From the NCBI GenBank assembly GCA_023055505.1, contig JALIRH010000002.1:52885233-52949232 (forward strand): a stretch of DNA of 64,000 bases. The letters run 5' to 3'. How positions within the stretch are numbered: position 1 is the stretch's first letter; each line of letters starts with the position of its first letter. The notes beneath the pieces were generated by a model, which was not told the DNA's origin, ran no database searches, and saw only the letters and a list, made by a program, of their open reading frames with translations. This stretch comes from Callipepla californica brunnescens (lineage: Eukaryota; Chordata; Aves; Galliformes; Odontophoridae). A program made the translations under genes and the position numbers. Of this stretch, positions 23,304 to 35,389 are shown one piece after another.

Positions 23304-23776
23304 ATAGATTCATAGATTCATAAGGTTGGAAAGGACCTACAAGATCATCTAGTCCAACCATCCCCACACCACCATCCCTACCCACCAAGCTACTAAATCA
23401 AATCCCTTAGCACCTCATCTAAACACTTCTTGAACAGCGCTAGGGACGCTGCCTCAACCACCTCCCTAGGCAGGCCATTCCAGTGCCGGACCACTCTCTC
23501 AGAAAAAAAATTTTTCCTCAAGTCTAATCTGAATCTTCCCCGGCACAACTTGTGGCCATTCCCTCTTGTCCTGTCATTAGTTACCTGCGAGAAGAGGCCG
23601 ACCCCCTCCTTACCACAGCCTCCCTTCAGGAAGTGGTAGAGTGCAATGAGGTCTCCTCTAAGCCTCCTTTTCCCCAAACTAAACAATCCCAGCTCCCTCA
23701 GCCGCTCCTCGTAAGACTTGTGCTCCAGACCCCGATTTTTTAATGTTCCAGCCATTCTTGGCAACTTTGTGAGCAA
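23304..23776 (-). mobile_element. CR1 LINE, relatively fresh 3' fragment
   Basis: Starts at triple TCATAGATTCATAGATTCAT repeats and runs through GGTTGGAAAGGACCTACAAG, then 3' UTR and ORF2 C-terminus, ending 5'-truncated at about 23776. The ORF2 part is still open for 127 codons, so it looks less decayed than most copies here. It has the same orientation as the 1.8 kb copy about 180 bp away but a different 3' UTR, so it is a separate insertion from another subfamily. Confidence 0.92.
23393..23776 (-). pseudogene. CR1 ORF2 C-terminal 127 codons (open)
   Basis: Frame includes [24 protein letters not shown] sequence (here [20 protein letters not shown]), then [18 protein letters not shown], then [31 protein letters not shown] and [20 protein letters not shown], ending VLRDLI. 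This is the CR1 ORF2 C-terminal domain complete to its natural stop. It lacks the RT and endonuclease and is not a functional gene. Confidence 0.9.
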
Positions 23777-26700
23777 GAGGATACATCCTTGAGGATTTTA
23801 TTTATTTATATAGATACGTGTATATATATATATACACATACATACATATATTTATATTTATATAATTATACATGTTTTAAAAACATATCTAAAAGCACCT
23901 TGGGACTCCGTTCATTAGATACTACTTTACTTCCTAGATAGAGAACTAAAGTAGCCCTGGATTATTTCCTAATGAACAGAGCTCTTCTTAAGAAATACTA
24001 TTACAGTCTATTACAGAATTAAATAAACTTCCTCCCCAGTTCAACAAACACACATATTTGGGGCACAACACACACTCAGCTATTATCTCTACCAAGTTAT
24101 TTGGCCAGCACAAGTTGAACTAATATTTACATTCTATTTGGCTAAAACATTTAATGTTTTGAAATAATTGATGATGACGTTGTAACAGTTCTTACTAAAC
24201 AATAATTACTGAAACTGACACAAAATACTTGACTTCTAGGTGGACTCATTCCTTAAATGGATCTTGTTACTGGAAAGGAGTCTTGATTCATGAGTGCAGT
24301 TTAATGCAAAGCAATTTTATGCCGTGGTAAATTACTATCAAAACATAAAAAAGAAATGAAGGCACACTGTGCCTAAAATTAATCAAAACTATATTGACAG
24401 CCTCTTGATTTGCAACCTAAAATACAAATGGACAAAAATAAAAATTTAATATAAAACACAAAGCCGGAACATCTGAACATTTGACAGGTAAGTACTGAGA
24501 AAATGCATTTTATGGGAAATTAAATTTGTAGATAAAAAATAAGAGTATTTAAATATTTTATAAGATCTCTTCAGTGATTAAAGTTCCCCTACACATACAC
24601 AAAATTTACATTTGCTTTCTTCTCAGTAATTTTTTCAGTACTTGAAAAACAGTTTGCAGTTATCAAAAATGTCTGTTGGTGATACATATACCTCCTTCAG
24701 ATCTAATAATTTACACTTCAGTTTTAAGTTGCTTATCTCTCCTCTTCACAACAGACATTTCAATCACTGTTGGAAAGTCTATTCATTGAAGTAATAAATA
24801 TCATCATCTCCTCATGTCTCATACTTTGACAACAAGAAGCTTGTTAATGAAGCTTGTGGAAGTACTTACACAAGTAAGTATTTAAAATGTACATCTAAAT
24901 TTTCACAGACTTAATTTTGTAAAAGTGTTCAATATTACAACAATACATTCTCCATAAAAATATTTTTTGTCTTCTTGAATGTCATCTTATTTTTCTGGCT
25001 GAGAACTGCGACTTCCAGAAATATTCCCTGTACCTAGGGATAGCCATGGTTAGGCTCACCATTGTACACCACAGAAATATAATAGAAAACCTTCAAGCTA
25101 TGTCTAAACATAGGGATCAGTAGCTGAGCATACTGATTGGACCCAGGCCTAGGTCTCCTTTTCACACCTGCTAAACATCTTGATTTCCAAAGAAAAGAAA
25201 GCCAAGAGCAGGGTAAAAGCTGATGAGAATTTCAGCAAGATCCTAACTTGCATAACAAGGGACTATCTGGATCCTGAAGGTGCTGTGATACCTGACTGAG
25301 AGGAGCATCACAACAAGGAGAATCTTGTATGAAGTAGTGCCCTTCATACAAACTAAGGCCAGACCCAGGAAAAACATGCACACTCTCTCCCTCTTCTGTT
25401 TGGAAATGAAGCAATTGAGGAGGCTTCCCTGAGATGGGGTAGCTGGTTGATCCTTTTAGATTTGGTCAAATTCATAACACACATTTTCCAAACATTTCAG
25501 CAACAGTATTATTCTTTTGAGGTAAGATTAAAATAAATAGGTAAATACATTAATATTCCATTTTAAATTAGAATGAAAAATATTTTTCATAAATTGATAT
25601 TTTCTCTGGAACAGATAAGATTCATTCAGTACTATTCACAACAGAAAATATGACCAAATAAATACATGAACAAAAATCAACATTTCTCTATCATAGTAAA
25701 TACTTGTTAATCTCTTATCTCTCTTTTTCCCAGCAGGGTCAAACTCTGTAGGGTAATCATTGATGCTTTTACATTACTCAGATACAATCATAATCAATAG
25801 CAAAGCAAAGCCCACAAGTAAATTAATTCACCCTCTTATCAGAACAGAATTTACAGGAAATAAAGCACATAGTTAACAATGATTCTTAAATTACTAAAAC
25901 TTTATGTCAAGTGAGCATCAAGCAAATTCTACTGAATAAATGAGAGACACCAGTCAGTAGGAAAAATGATTATAATATGATTACATATTGAAAGTATTAA
26001 TTCAGACAATATCCGAGTTACTGGTACATGTACCATTCTAGCCTTTTTTGACATTAATTTCTTATTGCTTTGCAAGCTTAGTAGATCCTTTTATACAGCT
26101 TAATCATGACAGAACATTGGAATTGAGGCCATCTACACTACTCCAATCAGTATTAGACTGGGAACACTCTTTTTAAGTATTGGTAATATTTTCTCCTGAT
26201 GAGAAAAAGTTCAAATGCCCACTTAAACTCTACAGCTGAAGTTTGTTTACTTTCACCTTAAATACATAGACAGAAAAATAGCTTGATTTCATGTGGTACC
26301 CATTAACATTCTAAAGATTTCACAATGCATTTTGATTTCTTTGAAAAGATGAGAAAGAGTCCAAACAATGCAGTATCATGTGAAGGCAAATCTTGAAATC
26401 AAGTGTCAAAGAGTAGTTCATATTGCAATGAAGAAGTTCTTGTTCTTCCACAATTTTTTTTTTCCAGAAAAGTAATACAAGATTTATTTTTGCAGGTTTC
26501 TTAAAAAAATGACAACGGTATCTCCCAGGTCACTTAGGATTGTGTAAAATAGAGGAAAAGGGGAGACAAAATGCCTCTAGACTATGTCTGGTTAATTTTC
26601 TTTAATAGATTTTAACCTTCTACAGAACTGGCTTTCAATTAACTACGCTAACATTGAGAAAATTGAACCAAAATACCATTGGACTTCTTCACTGAAAAGA

Positions 26701-29700
26701 AAAATTCAGGTTCTTCTCTCGTGATCATTTATGCATGACTATATGAACAGTTGTGCATTCATACAAGGGACCTACCATCTTTGAAGAAATAGCAATAAAA
26801 ATAGTAAATATTTTTAACATAACTCATGCAGTAGTTTAATTTCAAAGTGCTGCACAAAGACTTCTAATAAAGGTGAGCACAAGTCATTGTATGTGTGCAG
26901 AGTCTTCTGTCTGGCTAGCTAAAAGCAAATTGTATACTTGACCTTTACTTCAAAGGAACGTTAAAGAGCTGCACGGAGCTGCTGCTCTCCAGAAGATTTA
27001 AACAAATCAGTAATAGCTCTCTTCCAGTTACAAGGTTCATTCAGTGTACCAACTCCACACTTACAGTGCTAAAATTTGAAACACTTTATTTATGGATCAC
27101 TAACTTCCAAATTAAAAGAACGCTTCTCCCATATTAAGCTGTTAACATTTACAGCATACTTGAGGACACTACTAACACCTGCTGCAGTTATAATTCCACC
27201 AGCCCTGGGCTCCCCTCTGTCATTGCCACCCATGTTACTGGTGCTGTTGCAAGCCACTCAAGGTGAATAATACAAACCAACTTGCTTGTGTATTTAGGAG
27301 TTGCAGGCTTATATCTGTATGTTCATGTGCTGATACTTCTAGTGTTGCTGCCAGTATGTTGTAGCTGAAATGTGTTGATAACATCACTTGGAGACTGGAA
27401 GTTGGGGCTAATATCCATCTTCCCGGGTGACCAATCTCTTAACCAACTTCCTCAACAAAAGAATAGGTGCTGCAAGAGATCCTACAAAACCTTGTATATT
27501 TTGGGTTTCAGAGAAACTAAACAAACTTCATATTTTGAAAGCAGGTATTCTACTCCCTGATCCCCATTAATGAAAGTAGCATTCCTAGGTTGTTCCCTTA
27601 TACAGACTTTTTGTTCTTACTTAGTTTTATTCAAATTTGTACAATGTTCTTTTTCAGTGAGGACCTCTTAGTGGAGTCAAGGTGATTGTCTTAATAAAGT
27701 GTTTTTTTTTAATACATTTTTTTTTAATCCTAAACACGATCAATCTGGAAATGTGTAGACACAAGATCTTTTGCAGCTTTCTTTAACATTTACAACTATG
27801 AACTATTCTCATACCACATATGGACAGAGATGCACATATACACAGTTAAGTAGAAGATAATTTGATAAAATATTGTTTCTAGACTATAAAATAGTGTTGT
27901 ACATGATGGCTTAAAAAAAAAAAAGTGAAATTGGAATGCCCTCATTGTCTCTCTGTTGTAGAACGTCACAGCAAGAGATATTTAGTGAATAGAGTCAAAT
28001 CAGCAAGAACAGCTGTTCTGAAAAAATATCTGGGGATGACAGGTAGAAATGAAAAATGCCTGCTCTGCAAGTGAAATGTGGCATTCATGCACAGTGATAG
28101 TGTTCAATTTTCACTCACTGTACCTATTCAGTCAGGGAACAGAACCTTAAATAGTCATCCATATCTGTCAATCACATATCATCAACAATATAAGAAATAC
28201 AGCAAAAAAAAAGTGAACACTTCACAGACTCTTGAGCATACAAATGACTCAGTGATTCCCCAGCTGTGAAGCTCACAGAAACCTTGTCACAAAAGACTTT
28301 TGTGCATGGAAACGAGGTAAATTACTCTGATAAATTTTCAATGCTAAAAAATAATGCAATTTAAGAGTTCTAATACTTTGCCAAAGAAAAATCATCTTCT
28401 GAATTCAATCTGTGCTAAAAGGCATCTTATAGAAGAAAGACCATAGATTTTGAAAGACAATAGGCCGCACTTTTGAATACAACAGGCCAAACTTATCTCC
28501 AGCATCATCCTGAGTTGCGCCTGAGATTAATTTACTCTGTTGTCTACGTTGGACAGCATTAGAATGAATGTATCAGCCCTTTAAACCTGAAGTGTCACTT
28601 TCATGACATACTTATGGCTAGCACTGAGTCTTGCTTAAATCAAGAGTGATGTGTAGAGTTTACTAGTGGATCTTTAAGCAACAGACACTTGAAAAAGAAT
28701 TTGTTTCACGGGAACATTTCTAATAACAGTATTTTGCAACTTCGCTTGCAGGTTATCTATACTGATGTATACAAACACTACTACATCTCCTAAAACTGGA
28801 AAGAAGTTAAAAATCACTAAAGGGACATCAGCAGGTTTTTAATCTGCATACATAAATACTTAGTACACAGTTAAAACAGAGGATGCTTAAACATCATGGT
28901 CAAAATTCAAAGCAAACTACAAATTCTTTTCTCTTTCATCAGATGGAATCAAAGTTTACATGCTGAGATCCATTTGCTGTCTGGAAAATGATGCAGGATG
29001 CCTACAAGAATAGAAGTTAACATCATATATATAAGTTATATATTAGAATTGTGTACCACGTTAACAATAAGCAGATAACATCTGTTCTCCCTTGAGCAGT
29101 ATGTCTCATGACTGTTATTGCCACCTACTAACACCCAGTTAAGCTCACATTTTCTCTAGCACAAGAGATGTTAGTAAGTGGATTTCCTGGTGGTCATGAA
29201 CACTAAGCACTATCAATAGGTTACAAATTTTAATCATGGTTTAAAAATATTTTTTCTCTCTGCTGTCTGTTCAGCTGGATTTATTGAGCTTTTTTGTTGT
29301 TTTAAATTAAAAACTTTTGAAAAACAAATATAATGTCTTACACAAAGATCAAAAGGATATCTCAAGAGAACTGTAAGACTGTTTTATGACCTTTGAAGGG
29401 TAAAAAAAGGCTGTTTATTACAAAGCTATATTTCCTGGTCTACTCAAAATAAACATACTGTTAAAAATGAAAGCATGTATTTCTCAGAAGTCTCCAAAAG
29501 TCTTAATGACATGCTCTATGAGAATTAAACTCTATAATTTAGAAAAACAAAAGACTGGTAGGGTCTAAAAAGTGTGTTTCTTTTTTTTGTGTGGGTAGTG
29601 GTGAGGAACAAGGGAGTATTAGGGAAAGTTGTAGGTGGAAAATCTTCCAAATTTAAAATACAGACTCTTTGAATCTTAGACGATTTCATATATACAGAAG

Positions 29701-30990
29701 AATAAGTTGAAAGATCTTTTTTCTGATTCTGTGATGGCATTTAACCAGAGCAATGACAACAAATTCCACCTCACATTACACAATGTTGCAGGAAGAGGAA
29801 ATGACAGAATCAGGTCCTGTCCATCTCCCTTTGTAAGAAAACATGCCAGGAAAAAAAAAAAAATAGGTAGAGAGTTTCCCTATCACTTCCTGTCTGGTCT
29901 GGGTAAAAAGAGACTTTTTGTTCATCAAATTGCCAACATAAAGTCTGCTGATGTTTTTAAGGAAACTATACATGTGAAGACACTCTTAAGCAAATTTATT
30001 GTTTCCTGATGCTTGACTGCCAAAAAAAATATTATTAAACACTCTGTGTTTAATCCTCTCCATTACTGTAATTATTGTGTCAATCATATTGACTTGATTA
30101 TAATAATTACTATTAAGAAATTAGAGATTTTCTAAAGCCTACTGCAAAGAGAAAAATCCGTGGCTGTAATGATAAGGCTGTAATTATTAATACCAAATAA
30201 AAACAGAAGATTTATCAGCCAAAATCAAATACTGCAAATTAGTAAGTTAAAAAAATAGATGAGGAAAAGGTCTTCAAGCTTGTCCTGATCATATTCTTCA
30301 GGGGTCGCTATGACTGAGGAGATTCAAAAGGAGCCTCCTTCACACACTGGCGGAATATCAGCCATCATTATTATCAATATCATCAGTGTGAGTTTCCTCG
30401 TCCAAAAAAGTAAGGTTTCAGTTGCATCTTGTGAAGATTTTATAAAGTGCACACTTATCTTTTTATTCCAACCAAAAATTGCAGTTGCACTGACTAGAAG
30501 TGTAATGCATTTCAGACATATAAATAACATGAGATTCAATGTTCTTCTGTTTAAAGATAAAAAAGAGCCCAAATTTGACCATGCTGCAGTAAAAGGAGTG
30601 CACTAATATTTTGAGTTTCTCCACACTAAAACCTACGTCCTGCATCTGCTGGTGATGTATGCTCCAAATGAATGAGAGATACGAACATCTGCATTCCTCT
30701 TTGAGATATCCTGTGCCACAGATACCAACCTACAAATATATACCACCTACAGGTTTGTTTTACTAGGTTTGAATCGTGATCTTTTGCCGAATGAGCACAA
30801 AGAACCCCATAGAGTCACTTCATCTCGCAACCATCTTTTGTAAAAATAATAGTCTCCATTTTTTGTCCACTAGGACAACTGGATTTTTTAACTGTAGATT
30901 CTTTTCTAGATAAGCAGATTGGGTCAGATTAATTACTATTATAATTTTTACATATCTTATGCTTTTCCAAAAGCTCAGCATAAACAATAA
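23777..30990. other. Non-genic AT-rich DNA
   Basis: A TA/CA-rich tract lies at 23812-23868. A strong donor-like CAG|GTAAGTA occurs at 24486-24493, but all frames upstream of it contain stops. Short poly(A) runs occur at about 27912-27924 and 29849-29861. No transposon, RNA gene or recognisable exon found. TAATTATT-rich sequence at 30068-30200 could be regulatory. Confidence 0.45.
23812..23868 (+). repeat. TA-rich imperfect microsatellite
   Basis: Alternating TATATA, CACATACATACATATA and TTATATTTATATA. Self-complementary and likely unstable. Confidence 0.85.
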
Positions 30991-31024
30991 ATACACATAT
31001 ATACAAATATATATATATATATTA
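30991..31024 (+). repeat. (TA)n microsatellite
   Basis: A CACATATATACAAATATATA stretch followed by further AT units. Confidence 0.85.
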
Positions 31025-31737
31025 TAGTGTCAATCTAGCTGCACAATCATGTTAAATGTACACTGACTTAATATCCCATTAGCGACTGTGTTTTATAACC
31101 TGCCAGTCTGACAGCTTTTAATCCACTGATTATGTGCCAGGTTGATTTGGAATGGTTCCGTTTCCTTAAACAAAATACATGGTAGCACAAAAGCAATAGC
31201 TCCTATACGACTATTATATCAATATTACTTTTGTCAACTGGAATAACCACCTGAAAAAGCAGCACCAATGTACTTTGATAGAATTTGTTTTTCATAAATC
31301 CTTGATAGTTGGTATTCTTAATGCCAGAATCAGTACAAAATTTAACTTCAAACATTACTTTTTTTTATTTTAATTATTTCATTTCATTATCATTTTTCAT
31401 TATTTCATTATTTCATTTTCATTATTTTCATTATTTTTTTATATGAAGGAATGGTAAGCATCTAGATTACAGAGCTTATCTTTTGGAAATACTGGTTACT
31501 TTCTTGTTGTATATTATTTGAGTTTTATAATGAAATGTACTTATTTAAGAACTAGACATTCTCTGAAATAATTTTAACCTATGAAGTGTTTCCTGATCAT
31601 CCTTATTATTACATAAATTTATTTTTATCCAAATAAAGACAAAAGCTTTTTCAGAAACTTGTTTTTCAACTATTAGAGATGTCACTATTTGTTTTATAAA
31701 AATGGTAAACACTTTTAATACTCTTTGTTTACAAGGG
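31025..31737. other. Non-genic DNA with TTTCATTA tract
   Basis: AT-rich DNA with an imperfect TTTCATTA/TTTTCATTA repeat at 31364-31438. No gene recognised. Confidence 0.5.
31364..31438 (+). repeat. Imperfect (TTTCATTA)n tract
   Basis: Repeated TTTCATTATTTCATTA-type units with length variation, followed by a T-run. Confidence 0.85.
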
Positions 31738-31842
31738 GTATTTGTCACGTTCCAATATAAAGGAGGGAAAGGAGGTTCTTAAGATTATGTGTATACCCGG
31801 CGTGAGATTAAGAAACAACGGTTCAGATGTTGGTCCGACCAG

Positions 31843-31848
31843 TTTATT
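31843..31848 (-). terminator. AATAAA polyadenylation signal in the LTR
   Basis: AATAAA on the minus strand about 100 bp from the LTR end and about 450 bp after the TATA-like box, as expected for an LTR R/U5 region. Confidence 0.5.
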
Positions 31849-32291
31849 ACCAATACTGACCAGGGAGATGGGGAAGGGGAAGGCGGACACTGTTACCAAT
31901 AAGGGTGATGGGGAAGGGAAGGCGAGCCATAGGAAAGATAGGAAAGAGGCAAGGATTTGTACAACGCAGGGAAAGCCACCAGCCAGGATCCTAGGGGCGG
32001 TCCGGTTGCAAGCGGCTCCGACGGTCCGAGGCAGAAGGGCAGGGCTGGCAGAAGCGGGGAGAGCAGCAGCAGCGACGGGCAGCCTGGAGCAGCAAGCAGC
32101 TGTCCGGAGAAGCAGCGAGGGGTCAGCACTGAAGAAGCAGCGAGGGAGGCAACCCCGAGAGGGGCAGCAGCAAACAGTGATCAGCTCGGGAGGTCTCTCC
32201 TAAGAGAAGGCCTCTCCAGGCAGCAGCAGTGAGCAGCTCGGGAAGTCTCTCCAAAGAGAAAACCCCCAACTTCGTGGCTGCAGGACCCCTC

Positions 32292-32298
32292 TATTTAA
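32292..32298 (-). promoter_or_regulatory. TATA-like box of the 827 bp LTR
   Basis: TTAAATA on the minus strand, followed downstream by a GC-rich leader. Placement fits an LTR promoter. Activity is unknown. Confidence 0.45.
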
Positions 32299-32572
32299 CC
32301 AGATTTCTCCGGTCTACGTGACAGACCCCTGCTACTGTGCCAGGCAAGCGTCTCCTGAGATAGCTATCTCCCCACGGAGAGGAGTACCAAACAAAAGAGC
32401 GTTCATCGTCCATTGAGCTGCAGCTTATCTCTCTTTCATTGCCCCAGGACATGCCCATCCGCTTGTCCCTTAGACAGAGGATTTCACAACCCTTGCCCAG
32501 GACTAGCTTGGACATGTTCGGCCATGTTCATCAGCATGAGGCAATGGTATAAAATAATAGTCTCTTACAGTA

Positions 32573-33097
32573 TTCTGAAAGTAATGCCTTCTATTTTACG
32601 ATGTTGTGCCATGAACTCAGAGGTTGATGAGTGGTATCACAGTAGACAAAAAACCCTCTCACCAGCATTCTGTTACATGTTGTTTCTGTGCAACAGATAG
32701 CAGCAGAAGGGCAGTCTGACAAAATGGTGTCAGACACGGAAGTGAATAGGATATCAAGCGAAAGAGTGTCTTTTAATTACTCCCTGTGGAAAAAAATGTA
32801 CCCATTCATCATGTTAATGTCATTTGTTGACACCTGATGAATCTTTATGGAGATCAAACAGTAGATATGAGCACAGTGAGGTGGTGCATGGTGTGTTTCA
32901 GTAGTGGTAACAGTGGGTCCCCTCCACTGCTGTAGATTTTTCCAAGCACAGCATGCAGGCTTTTGTTCATCACAGTGGTGACTGTTTTGAAAAATAGTGC
33001 TTTATAGCTCAGATTTTGCGCTGTCAGACGGTGTGATTGTGCTCTTTGTGTCTGTTGCAGTTTTCATGGAAATAAATGGTAGACATTACTTTTTGAA
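32573..33097 (+). mobile_element. Internally deleted mariner element (Galluhop-like)
   Basis: The left end TTCTGAAAGTAATG (32573-32586) matches the reverse complement of the right end CATTACTTTTTGAA (33084-33097) at 12 of 14 positions. The left TA target is present (32571-32572); the right one has decayed to CA. At about 525 bp it is much shorter than a full mariner of about 1.3 kb. It keeps the start of the transposase and the 3' untranslated part, and has lost the catalytic core. From memory this matches the deletion derivative common in galliform genomes. It would need a transposase supplied in trans. Confidence 0.82.
32724..32837 (+). pseudogene. Mariner transposase N-terminal remnant
   Basis: An ATG opens 37 codons beginning MVSDTEVNRISSERVSFNYS and then a TGA. 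The intact family has an N-terminal DNA-binding region here; the remainder is recognisable only in another frame (for example a DVSTVRRW-like stretch read as YEHSEVVHGVF). Catalytic residues are absent. Confidence 0.6.
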
Positions 33098-33949
33098 CAA
33101 GTTACAGACAACAATATACTAGTGGAGACATATGAGATTTGGATGTAGAATCACTACACTTGTGTCTCATGTCAGACAGTCTACTCCAATAAAGCAAGCT
33201 TGATAAACCTAATCTCTGGAATCATCTTTCTGTTATTTTACATTACAAATATTGTTCCTGTGTGTAAGCCTTTGCTTATATTCATATATAACATCCTTTG
33301 GAGCACACTTATAGACTAATATAACAAGATTCATTTATTGGTGTGGAAAAAGTTTTATTTCTTTGGATCCTTTAATTTACAAGATAATTCTATAGCCAAA
33401 ATAAGTGCTGTTGCTGAGCAACAGCATACCTTAAGCAGCAGAAAGATATTCTAAGATATATTTTCCTGCAAATATTCTTTCACCAAAATAACATGTTTAT
33501 TGCAACCCTTACTTTTAATAGTTAATGGGTTTTATGGACACTGGGCATAATGCCTTCCATAAAACTAAACTTAGACTTACATTTGCATAAACAATAGTAT
33601 CATAAAATCTGGATTGCTGAGTGATCTTCTAAGGATAATAATTTCAACATTAACAATTTTTACAGTGCAGAAAAAAAATTCCATGGCACCAAACAGTGAC
33701 TTCAGAATACTCGTACAGGAGATGGTGTAAGGTCAACTTACAGTAAACAAAAATAAAACAAATTAAAACAAAACAAAAAAAAAAAAACAAAAAAAACACA
33801 TCAGGTTATTCCTTTTATTGGGGAAAAAAGAAAAAGAAAAAAAATGAAAAAAAGAAAAAAAATACATCTGTGCTTTAATAGACAATTGCACTTTCCTAGA
33901 ATAAAATTACTTTTAATGTTTATAGATTAAGGAAAAGATAAAGAGAAGT
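33098..33949. other. Non-genic A-rich DNA
   Basis: Ordinary AT-rich sequence with a dense A-rich tract at 33757-33866. No gene or repeat family recognised. Confidence 0.5.
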
Positions 33950-34099
33950 AGGAGAGGAGGAGAGGAGAGGAGAGGAGAGGAGAGGAGAGGAGAGGAGAGG
34001 AGAGGAGAGGAGAGGAGAGGAGAGGAGAGGAGAGGAGAGGAGAGGAGAGGAGAGGAGAGGAGAGGAGAGGAGAGGAGAGGAGAGGAGAGGAGAGGAGAA
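33950..34099 (+). repeat. (GGAGA)n microsatellite, about 30 units
   Basis: Essentially pure pentamer AGGAG/GAGAG array, all purine on the plus strand, with one GGAGG variant at the left edge. The long frames encoding SPLLSSPLL-type protein on the minus strand are artefacts of the repeat. Confidence 0.97.
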
Positions 34100-35347
34100 A
34101 GATCTGTAATGTATGTATTATAGAGGAGTAAAAACATTTCAATGCATATAGTAGAATAATATTAAAAAAATACTTTCCATACTTACACTAATTTTTGCAC
34201 TGTATACCTTTTGTACAGAGAAAAGTGATAAGAGTGAGAAAGGGATAACTTGCAACCTTGTGTAATGTAAATGTATTTATGCAAATGTAAATTTTCCAAA
34301 AAGATTGTTTCTCTGAGTAGTTCGGTTACCTTTACAAAGGACATCCAGTCTTTTCTATAGAAAGCTCTGTTGTTGCACGGATTTTTCACATTACTTCACA
34401 AATGGCTATTTCACAGCCATTTGATGTGCTTTTATTATGTAAATTAAATGAGGTTGATAATTGTGAACAATGCAATGCCAGATTACAACAACTATATTAC
34501 TTTCCATTATACTGAAATGCAATACATTTTCTATTTTTGTGCATTGCTCCAAAAAACTTGTCAACAATTTATTAAATTGCAGACTGCAATCTTTCGGGAG
34601 AGACCATAACTTTATTAAGGACAAGACTTAGTGAAAAAGAGCCAATTTAGATATCATACTCACTGTTATTATATCACATGATCAAAATCTCTTGTATGAC
34701 TTCTTGATGGTTCCACAGATAATACACACTGTGGTTAGCTACCTTAGATGTGCTTGTACACTGAGGAGTACAGGGATGAGACAGGAGAGAGGAGGATAAA
34801 GAGTTCTCTCTGCCAATTGAAATCAGGTATGGTGTGCTTCAGTCACACACGAATCATAGCATCCACTCTGAAGTTGGTATGTTTATATTTCCTGTCAAAA
34901 AATTGAAAAGGATTAACATGCCGGCACAGAAAATGCAGGTTAGACAAAGCAGTTTCCTCATAATATTCTTCTGATATCTGTTACGTTTGTATGGATTTAC
35001 ATTAGCTTAGAGAATCTGTTTATTGTTGCACATATTCGCTGCTACAGAGGAGACCCTTTCCAATCACTTCAGAAGTTTGAAAGAATCCCATAAATATCAG
35101 CTCTGTATTTCTGCCTCTACACTGCTTCAATTAAGTCAATTACTTTAGACCTGTCCTATAATCAGATGGTAGAATTTGTCCTTTGAAAGAGAAGTTATCA
35201 GGAGGAAGTGCACACCCCTTAGAGCAGACTGAGATTACAGGATATGTCAGATAAGAGGGAAAACATGAGTCTTTTTTTCCTCCTCTCTTCTTATCCCTTC
35301 ATTTTGACACTGAATTAAATCCTGCTGGCAATTCCTCTGAAATATGT

Positions 35348-35348
<1 letters not shown>
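34100..35348. other. Non-genic AT-rich DNA
   Basis: Unique AT-rich sequence with no named repeat. ATTAAA at 35314-35319 lies 30 bp before the 37 bp poly(A) run. Confidence 0.5.

Positions 35349-35385
<37 letters not shown>
35349..35385 (+). repeat. Poly(A) run of 37
   Basis: Uninterrupted A stretch, the longest homopolymer in the window. It is not attached to a CR1, whose tails are octamer repeats rather than poly(A). ATTAAA sits 30 bp upstream, so a processed retrocopy tail is possible, although I recognise no parent gene and see no flanking duplication. Confidence 0.9.

Positions 35386-35389
<4 letters not shown>

Larger units (their letters stand above)
31743..32569 (-). mobile_element. 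CpG-rich solo LTR (827 bp) inserted in mariner
   Basis: Begins TGTCACGTTCC and ends CTCTTACA (TG...CA), flanked by a perfect 5 bp duplication GTATT at 31738-31742 and 32570-32574. Much richer in GC and CpG than its surroundings. On the minus strand a TATA-like TTAAATA (32292-32298) lies about 450 bp upstream of AATAAA (31843-31848), which fits U3-R-U5 order with the LTR reading leftward. The insertion falls on the TA at the start of a mariner element, so it is younger than the mariner. The 153-, 91- and 78-codon frames inside are high-GC chance frames; no retroviral gene is present. Confidence 0.88.

Noticed and set aside
24420..24500. Strong splice donor CAG|GTAAGTA
   Set aside because: All three frames of the preceding candidate exon contain stops and no suitable acceptor gives an open segment.
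31742..32232. 153- and 91-codon frames rich in R, G, A and Q
   Set aside because: They lie inside the CpG-rich solo LTR, where high GC lengthens chance frames. The LTR reads on the other strand.
33913..34142. Minus-strand SPLLSS-type frames
   Set aside because: Translation of the (GGAGA)n array.
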